Source: Vibrio sinensis
Lineage (GTDB): Bacteria; Pseudomonadota; Gammaproteobacteria; Enterobacterales; Vibrionaceae
Direction of reading: 5' to 3'
Length of the DNA: 64,000 nucleotides
Assembly (NCBI RefSeq): GCF_003605645.1
Contig: NZ_QVMU01000012.1
Location: forward strand, 1 to 64,000
Positions within the stretch are counted from its first letter, which is position 1. Every line of letters begins with the position of its first letter. A model generated the notes under the pieces. It was given only the letters and a program-made list of their open reading frames with translations. It made no database searches and was not told where the DNA came from. The translations under genes and the position numbers were made by a program. This document shows positions 58,079 through 64,000 of this stretch, one piece after another.

Positions 58079-59167
58079 ATGTTTTTTGAATGGCAAGGTA
58101 ATCAGCCTGTTACGCTTCGTTGCATTGATAAGTTCCACGAAACACACGACTGCGTGAGCATCCAACTCGCCGATCTAACCGAATCTTTTTTGTTTGACTT
58201 TAAGCCAGGTCAATTCATAAATCTTGGTGTAGAAATCAATGGAAAAATGGAATTTAGAGCCTATTCAGTTAGCTCAATGCCAGGTGATGATCATCTACAA
58301 TTAACCATTAAACGTGTTGAGGGAGGGAAAGTATCAAACTACATTCTCGACTCATTGCTTATTGGTGATACCGTTCAAGCTCTTGCTCCAATTGGTGAAT
58401 TTAATATCGTGGATCACCCTCCACTTGAACGAGAAAATCAGACCAAGGCACTATTTATTAGTGCCGGTTGTGGAATAACGCCCGTATTCGCGATGGCAAA
58501 ACATTGTCTGGATAAAAATATCGATATCGCATTTCTCAATATTGCACGAACTCCAGAAGAGACGATTTACTTCGATCAACTCGAAACCTTACACAGTGTT
58601 TATCCAAATTTTGAATTGAGCTTGCTATTGAAAGACAACCAAAATACGCGCCATCCAAAAGGTCGATTAAACAGTGAATGGTTACAGCAACTTGTTCCCG
58701 ATTTTAAGCAACGCACTATTTATTTATGTGGACCAAACCAATTTATGTTGGACACACAAAACAACTTAATAGCACTTGGTTTTGATATGGATAATTTCCA
58801 TCAGGAAAGCTTTACACCTACATTAGAACCGACTAACGCCGTTAGCCCAGATTCAAACCAAGATGCAAACGTAACTTGTGACAACAATGAAACTGACTCG
58901 TTGGGTGTATCGATTGCAGTACCAAACTTTGCAACTACCATTGATGCTGCAAAAGGGGATTTGCTAGCAGATAAACTTGAGAGTGCGGGATTACCACTTA
59001 TCATTGCATGCCGCAGTGGCATTTGTGGTTCATGTAAATGTAAAGTGACCAAAGGCGCTGTTACATCAAGCAGTCAAGAAACCTTAACGGAAGAAGAAAT
59101 TGCTCAAGGCTACGTCTTGGCCTGTTCATCCTCGTTACAATCTGATGTGGAAGTGGAAATCGGATAA
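58079..59167 (+). CDS. hcr: NADH oxidoreductase Hcr
   Basis: A 362-residue electron donor to Hcp. It has an N-terminal FAD-binding domain with FRAYSVSSMP (about 60-69) and an NAD-binding domain with LFISAGCGITPVFAMAKH. A Ser/Asn/Asp-rich linker leads to a C-terminal plant-type [2Fe-2S] ferredoxin domain (CRSGICGSCKCKV, final Cys in LACSS). E. coli Hcr has 322 residues; the linker here is longer. Second gene of hcp-hcr. Confidence 0.94.
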   Translation: MFFEWQGNQPVTLRCIDKFHETHDCVSIQLADLTESFLFDFKPGQFINLGVEINGKMEFRAYSVSSMPGDDHLQLTIKRVEGGKVSNYILDSLLIGDTVQALAPIGEFNIVDHPPLERENQTKALFISAGCGITPVFAMAKHCLDKNIDIAFLNIARTPEETIYFDQLETLHSVYPNFELSLLLKDNQNTRHPKGRLNSEWLQQLVPDFKQRTIYLCGPNQFMLDTQNNLIALGFDMDNFHQESFTPTLEPTNAVSPDSNQDANVTCDNNETDSLGVSIAVPNFATTIDAAKGDLLADKLESAGLPLIIACRSGICGSCKCKVTKGAVTSSSQETLTEEEIAQGYVLACSSSLQSDVEVEIG

Positions 59168-59172
59168 TCATA

Positions 59173-59201
59173 AAAATGCCCATCACTCGATGGGCATTTT
59201 T
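59173..59201. terminator. Bidirectional terminator after hcr
   Basis: AAAATGCCCATC / GATGGGCATTTT, loop actc, between convergent genes, with T tracts on both strands. Confidence 0.9.
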
Positions 59202-59226
59202 AAACTTGATAACGATTTGCGATCAA

Positions 59227-60159
59227 TTAGCTAAAAATCAACGCTTTCAAACTCGCTTCGCTATCGATATCCATAAACTCTGGTGGATTATCTAGACGTT
59301 CGCGGTAAACCAGTTGTGGCGCTTCTTCTTTCATACTTTCAATCAGAAACTCACTGCTTACTGAAGGCGAGTTTACGCACGCAAGAACTTGCCCACCTTC
59401 AGCCAACAGATCAGGTAAACGACGTAAAATCTTTTTATAGTCTTTAGTTAGAGCAAAGCTGCCTTTTTGAAATGACGGCGGATCAATGATGATCAGATCA
59501 TACTGCCCAGACTTCTTGATTTTTCCCCAAGATTTAAAAATATCATGGCCAAGAAAACGAATTGAATTTAAGTTGTGTTCGTTGAGCTGATGGTTATCGC
59601 GTCCTTTAGCTAGCGACGCTCTCGCCATATCAACGTTGACAACCTGATCCGCACCACCTGCAATCGCAGCGACAGAAAAACCACAGGTGTATGCAAACAA
59701 ATTGAGCACGTTTTTATGTTGAGCATTCTGACGTACCCAATCACGACCAAAACGCATGTCTAAGAACAAACCAAAGTTTTGATTACGACCAATATCTAGT
59801 TGATACTTCAACCCCGATTCCATAACAACCGGACGTGCATTTAATTCACCTAGCAATACTTCTGATGGGGCACCCTCGGCATAACGGTGTTGTAAAACAA
59901 TCGTATGCCCTTGCTTAGCTTGCCATGTTTCAGATTGAGAAAAGACAACCAACCCCTCTTTTAATGCTGTGAGAAATTGATCATCCACTGCTTTAAATAG
60001 ATTGACGATCAACTGGCCTTGTAACCAATCACAAGTGAGTTGCTCTAACCCCTCAAAACGGCGACCACGGCCATGAAACAAGCGACGAACTTCATCTGGC
60101 GCGTTTGCTAATTCAGTATCAATATGTGTAAAAAACGTTGTTAAATTTGATGTTTGCAT
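59227..60159 (-). CDS. Class I SAM-dependent RNA methyltransferase-like protein
   Basis: A 310-residue protein of the COG1092 (RlmI/RlmK-type) methyltransferases. The SAM site is VLNLFAYTCGFSVAAIAGGA (about 150-169), followed by VVNVDMARASL and the catalytic loop IIDPPSFQKG (about 225-234). The N-terminal part before the SAM domain is short and has no PUA domain, unlike RlmI. 23S rRNA is the likely target by family; the position is unknown. It lies one base behind the RluA-family gene, so the two form an operon of RNA modification enzymes. Confidence 0.85.
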   Translation of the reverse strand: MQTSNLTTFFTHIDTELANAPDEVRRLFHGRGRRFEGLEQLTCDWLQGQLIVNLFKAVDDQFLTALKEGLVVFSQSETWQAKQGHTIVLQHRYAEGAPSEVLLGELNARPVVMESGLKYQLDIGRNQNFGLFLDMRFGRDWVRQNAQHKNVLNLFAYTCGFSVAAIAGGADQVVNVDMARASLAKGRDNHQLNEHNLNSIRFLGHDIFKSWGKIKKSGQYDLIIIDPPSFQKGSFALTKDYKKILRRLPDLLAEGGQVLACVNSPSVSSEFLIESMKEEAPQLVYRERLDNPPEFMDIDSEASLKALIFS

Positions 60160-60160
60160 T

Positions 60161-60856
60161 TTACTTCTTAATATTTGGCCAAGTTAATTCCCAAGGAGAT
60201 AACCAAGATTCAATTCCAGCTGAGACAATCTCTGAATTCCATTGCTTCCCCATGAGCGAAGAGCCTCTAGGATCGCAAACGAATCGATGCGATTCTCCTT
60301 GGTAAGGAAAACACAATGAGAACGCATGTAGATAACCACGATCAGCTTCACTACCAGAATTGTAGATAGGATCCCCAACAATCGCAGAGCCGACGGATTT
60401 CAAGGCAACTCGAATTTGATGAGTTTTCCCCGTATGCGGCTTACACAAAAATAGACGCTCGCCCGGCTCACCCGACAAAGAAAAAAACTGCGTCACGGCA
60501 GGGTTATTCTGAGAAGTCATTAACTTCCATGACGAACGACGAGATCGTTCCATATCACCACTGACTAAGCCTTGCTTTTTCTTCGGTTTTTTACTGCCGA
60601 GTGCCAAGTAAAACTTTTCGACAACACGCTGCGCAAAAGCCTGTGACAGCTCACTTGCGGCTTGGCTATTTCTCGCCAAGAGTAAAATACCTGATGTCAT
60701 CTTATCTAAACGATGAACTAAATAGAGTTGTTCATCTCCACTGACTCGCGCAACTTCCTGCAGTAACATAACGTCACCGTCATCTTTATGCACCGAGACA
60801 TTCGGGTGTTTGTTAATAATTAAAAAATCAGGATGGGTATGTAAAATTTCAAACAT
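60161..60856 (-). CDS. RluA-family pseudouridine synthase
   Basis: A 231-residue pseudouridine synthase. The catalytic Asp is in VHRLDKMTSGILLLARN (residues 47-63), with TGKTHQIRVALKSVGSAIVG as the second conserved block and GDPIY following. No S4 domain is present, as in TruC and RluA. The substrate uridine (rRNA or tRNA) cannot be named. First gene of a two-gene unit with the methyltransferase. Confidence 0.88.
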   Translation of the reverse strand: MFEILHTHPDFLIINKHPNVSVHKDDGDVMLLQEVARVSGDEQLYLVHRLDKMTSGILLLARNSQAASELSQAFAQRVVEKFYLALGSKKPKKKQGLVSGDMERSRRSSWKLMTSQNNPAVTQFFSLSGEPGERLFLCKPHTGKTHQIRVALKSVGSAIVGDPIYNSGSEADRGYLHAFSLCFPYQGESHRFVCDPRGSSLMGKQWNSEIVSAGIESWLSPWELTWPNIKK

Positions 60857-60940
60857 TCACTGGCTCCACTTTGGGGAGCGAAGTATACCGTTAAATCCGC
60901 CTATTCCCAAGTAAGCCAAGCTGCTATTGGTTTCGATATA

Positions 60941-60973
60941 CAAAAAAACGGGAACCCTAGGGGCTCCCGTTTC
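60941..60973 (-). terminator. Terminator of the NSS transporter gene
   Basis: AAACGGGA / TCCCGTTT stem, loop of about 11, followed on the minus strand by TTTTTTTG. Confidence 0.85.
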
Positions 60974-61002
60974 TGATAACGTTCTTGACTACAACTCCGA
61001 GA

Positions 61003-62436
61003 TTATAGCTTCTTAGACAGCAAAGCGATAAAGCCAATCACTGCTAACCCGAGAACCATAATTTCGCCTTTGCCACTGTCAAAACCGGCTTTCACACCTG
61101 CAATAGCAACGATCGCAATCGCAAATGGAATCACGTATTTTACTAAGTTGTACCAAAGACCAAATAGTGGAAATTTAACTTCGCCATCATTTGTGATCTC
61201 TTTTTCTAGCTCACTTCGGCTTAGTCTCCAGCCAGCAAAGATACAAACAAACATACCGCCAACCGCTAGGAAGATTTTATCAGTAAGAAGATCGAAGATA
61301 TCAAATGCACCAGTTCCAAATAGTTGCGGTCCTGTACCACCAAGCGATAGTGAAGCAAAGACACACAAGCCAGCCATAACAGCACTTGCAAGCAATACTG
61401 CTGGAGTACGTTTCATCCCTTTCTCATCAATAAGGTAAGAAACAACCACCTCAAGTAGCGATACTGATGATGTTAATGCTGCAACACTTAAGCCAATAAA
61501 GAACAGTAGCGCAAGCAATAAGCCTACCATACCGCCCATTTCAGCAAACAGTTGTGGGACAACAACAAACACTAAGCCTGGTCCTGCAGCAGGTTCCATG
61601 CTAAATGCGAACATCGCTGGGAACATTGCGACACCGGCTAATATCGCAACACCTGTATCCATCGCGGTTACCATTGCCGTTGTTTGCACAAGGTTTTCTT
61701 TCTTTCTCAAGTAGCTGCCGTACGTGATCATACAACCCATACCTAAGCTTAAAGAGAAGAACGCTTGTCCAAGCGCAGCAAGAACCACACTGCTATCGAC
61801 TTTTGAAAAGTCTGGACTAAATAGGAACTCTAAGCCTGCCATAGCGCCTGGTAAGCTCATGCCTTTAACCGCAACGATAATCAAGATGACGAATAGCAAA
61901 GGCATCAAGATCTTACCTGCTTTTTCAATTCCGCCTGAAATCCCGCGAACCACTACCAAAATGTTCAATAGTAGGTAAAGGCCCATCCACATTAATGGTT
62001 GAATCGGATCAGAAATAAAGCTTCCAAAGCTATCGCCAATCACTTCAGGTGTACTTAGTAGGCCTGTAGAAATTTTGTAAATATAAGCAATTGCCCATCC
62101 GCCTACCACTGGATAAAAACCCATAATGAGCAAGCCGCTGAGCACGCCAAGTACGCCGGCGAACGTCCAACGACGATCGGTTGACTTAAATGCACCTACT
62201 GCTGATAAACCGGTCTTACGACCCACAGCGAATTCGGTTAGCATCACACTAAAACCAATAAAAATAACAAACAGTAGATAGATAACGACAAAGGCACCAC
62301 CGCCACTTTCTCCTGCTGTGTAAGGGAACTTCCATATATTTCCCAAGCCAACAGCCGAACCGGCTGCTGCCATGACAAATCCCAATTTTGAACCCCAATT
62401 ATCACGGGGTTGAGCGGTTGAATTACTGATCGCCAC
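61003..62436 (-). CDS. Sodium-dependent neurotransmitter-symporter (NSS/SNF) family transporter
   Basis: A 477-residue LeuT-fold Na+ symporter with about 12 membrane segments. The family signature is GSAVGLGNIWKFPYTAGESG (residues 27-46), the unwound helix 1 that binds Na+ and amino acid. FSLSLGMGCMITYGSYL forms the helix 6 region. Substrate is probably an amino acid, not identified. Single gene with terminator. About 350 bp separate it from the divergent cls gene. Confidence 0.92.
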   Translation of the reverse strand: MAISNSTAQPRDNWGSKLGFVMAAAGSAVGLGNIWKFPYTAGESGGGAFVVIYLLFVIFIGFSVMLTEFAVGRKTGLSAVGAFKSTDRRWTFAGVLGVLSGLLIMGFYPVVGGWAIAYIYKISTGLLSTPEVIGDSFGSFISDPIQPLMWMGLYLLLNILVVVRGISGGIEKAGKILMPLLFVILIIVAVKGMSLPGAMAGLEFLFSPDFSKVDSSVVLAALGQAFFSLSLGMGCMITYGSYLRKKENLVQTTAMVTAMDTGVAILAGVAMFPAMFAFSMEPAAGPGLVFVVVPQLFAEMGGMVGLLLALLFFIGLSVAALTSSVSLLEVVVSYLIDEKGMKRTPAVLLASAVMAGLCVFASLSLGGTGPQLFGTGAFDIFDLLTDKIFLAVGGMFVCIFAGWRLSRSELEKEITNDGEVKFPLFGLWYNLVKYVIPFAIAIVAIAGVKAGFDSGKGEIMVLGLAVIGFIALLSKKL

Positions 62437-62787
62437 GTTCTCTCCAAATTTTTATATTGTGTTTGCTGGTACTACTAGGCGTCTTAAAAGTAAGGTGTAA
62501 TAAAATATTTACACTTAGAAAAAAGTATACTGACGCTCTATGTATAGTAAGTAAAACAGTTTGGGATTAAAATTGGAACCCCAAATAGTGCATTTTTCGC
62601 TCACACCTCTCATTTACACATTTTTTTGCTATTTATTTAACATATGCACATATAATAGCCTAGTTTTAACACTCCCATAACGGCTATGTCCTTTTTATCT
62701 TCCCTTACACATTCCATACAAACCACTCTTGTCGTGCCCTCTGGTTAGGATTAATATCTAAATCACTATATTCGCACAGGAATTTGC
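62437..62787. other. Divergent promoter region of the NSS transporter and cls
   Basis: An AT-rich region. For cls, TATAAT at 62651-62656 with TTGCTA at 62627-62632 (18-bp spacing) is a plausible sigma-70 promoter. No gene is seen. Confidence 0.5.
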
Positions 62788-64000
62788 ATGGAACAGTTCT
62801 ACCACTTCCTCACTCTCGCAGGCCTTGCCTTCTACTGGATTCTCGTTGCCGGTGTTACGTTACGCGTAGTGCTAAAACGCCGCGCGGTCAGTGTTTCTCT
62901 CGCTTGGCTTATGATTATTTACCTCATTCCTTTTGTTGGCCTTATTGGATACGTTCTTTTTGGAGAACTCAACCTCGGCCGTAAGCGAGCAGAACGAGCT
63001 AAGGAGATGCTGGCACCATTTACACAATGGTTTTCCCAACTTGATGATTGCCACGCTCATGCACCAGAACACTTTGGACGCCATATCTATCGCATCGATG
63101 AATTGTGTAACAATCGTTTAGGCTTACCTGCTCTAAGTGGGAATACACTGCATCTTCAGCGTACACCCCAAGAGATCCTCAATTCCGTGATAGACGATAT
63201 TGAATCAGCGCAACACGAAATAAGGATGATGTTCTATATATGGCACCCGGGCGGTTTAGCCGATGCGGTTGGTGCGGCTTTGATCCGAGCTGCGCAACGA
63301 GGCGTCGATGTCAAACTACTTCTCGATTCAGCAGGGAGTCCACGGTTTTTCCGCAGCCCATGGCTTGGGCAGATGCAAGAAGCTGGCATTGATGTCATCC
63401 AAGCCTTAGAAGTGAGTCCGTGGCGGATATTTTTACGCCGTCTCGACCTACGCCAACACCGAAAAATCATCGTCATCGACAACACAGTTGCTTACACCGG
63501 CTCAATGAACATGGTCGATCCTGCTTTTTTCAAACAAGATTCTGGTGTGGGTCAATGGGTCGATATTATGGTTCGCCTAACCGGTCCAACGGTCAACGTA
63601 CTTTCAGCGATTCATTGCTGGGATTGGGAAGTTGAAACAGGTAAACGAGAATTTCCTCCTCTACCTGAGTGCAAACTTTCTCCAGATCAAGCGCAACACC
63701 CCGTTCAAGTGGTTCCCTCTGGCCCAGGGATGCCAGAACATCTGATTTCTCAGGTATTAACCTTGGCGATCAACCAAGCTAACCAATCAGTTCGTATTAC
63801 AACGCCATACTTTGTACCCAGCAATGATCTATTAGAAACACTAAAAATGACTGCTCAGCGTGGGATTAGAGTTGAACTCATTATTCCGCATAAAAACGAT
63901 TCATTAATGGTCCAGTGGGCATCTCGCGCGTTCTATACGGAGTTAATGTTAGCGGGAGTGAAGATCTTTGAATTCTATGGCGGTTTACTGCATACAAAAT
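62788..64000 (+). CDS. cls: Cardiolipin synthase, 5' part
   Basis: The frame is open from ATG 62788 (CAGGAA nine bases before) to the window edge, so the gene is cut off at 404 codons. Two N-terminal membrane segments (about 8-28 and 38-60) precede the phospholipase-D domain. The first HKD motif is intact (HRKIIVIDN then TGSMN, about residue 225). The last visible residues GGLLHTK begin the second HKD motif. It fits ClsA, which condenses two phosphatidylglycerol molecules, and continues the pgsA pathway. Confidence 0.93.
   Translation, partial: MEQFYHFLTLAGLAFYWILVAGVTLRVVLKRRAVSVSLAWLMIIYLIPFVGLIGYVLFGELNLGRKRAERAKEMLAPFTQWFSQLDDCHAHAPEHFGRHIYRIDELCNNRLGLPALSGNTLHLQRTPQEILNSVIDDIESAQHEIRMMFYIWHPGGLADAVGAALIRAAQRGVDVKLLLDSAGSPRFFRSPWLGQMQEAGIDVIQALEVSPWRIFLRRLDLRQHRKIIVIDNTVAYTGSMNMVDPAFFKQDSGVGQWVDIMVRLTGPTVNVLSAIHCWDWEVETGKREFPPLPECKLSPDQAQHPVQVVPSGPGMPEHLISQVLTLAINQANQSVRITTPYFVPSNDLLETLKMTAQRGIRVELIIPHKNDSLMVQWASRAFYTELMLAGVKIFEFYGGLLHTK

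Overview
The window reads as chromosomal DNA of a Vibrio species. The evidence is an 884-aa lipoprotein chitobiase of the Vibrio type, a VarA (GacA/UvrY) – UvrC – PgsA – tRNA block, a yciB-yciA-yciI-aspS block ending in a Vibrio-type T2SS pilotin, NorR beside hcp-hcr, and an hcp-vgrG-vasW-vasX-like T6SS operon as in V. cholerae. The species cannot be fixed from the sequence alone. Most of the window is core genome. The clearest accessory segment is the T6SS auxiliary operon at 14.4-22.4 kb.

Layout: 0-4.3 kb, a periplasmic-TPR diguanylate cyclase and a POT peptide transporter. 4.4-4.9 kb, a gene-free array of seven copies of a GTGTCTGTCCC-type motif. 4.9-9.1 kb, GltS and chitobiase. 9.8-14.3 kb, small membrane proteins, a cold-shock protein, and a LysR regulator divergent from a MATE exporter. 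14.4-22.4 kb, an orphan T6SS operon (minus strand) in the order hcp, vgrG, DUF4123 adaptor (apparently split by an in-frame stop), VasX-like pore-forming effector, membrane immunity protein. A sigma-54 promoter and two 20-bp palindromes lie in front of hcp. 22.4-25.9 kb, pheST. 26.3-28.1 kb, a GNAT and a PQQ-type dehydrogenase. 28.2-32.2 kb, four tRNAs (Cys, Gly, Leu, Gly), pgsA, uvrC, varA. 32.5-39.8 kb, DUF3015 and DUF4105 envelope proteins, DNA polymerase II, a nucleotidyltransferase, EfpL, YciU, IhfA. 40.1-46 kb, a degenerate TPR-GAF-GGDEF protein, a 17-bp tandem repeat in front of a GemA-like small protein, then yciB, yciA, yciI, aspS. 46-51.4 kb, a META-domain lipoprotein and a ynjBCD-ynjF ABC transporter block. 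51.5-54.4 kb, speA-speB (arginine to agmatine to putrescine). 54.6-59.2 kb, norR with hcp-hcr (nitrosative stress). 59.2-64 kb, an rRNA methyltransferase-like protein, an RluA-family synthase, an NSS transporter, and the 5' part of a cardiolipin synthase that runs off the window.

The most interesting parts are regulatory and accessory. The T6SS operon sits directly behind pheT, where ihfA normally lies, and ihfA is about 15 kb away. The operon carries a ready-made sigma-54/enhancer architecture and an interrupted effector adaptor. The NorR circuit can be read at base level: one perfect GTCA-N3-TGAC box before norR, and two half-conserved boxes plus a GG-N10-GC promoter before hcp.
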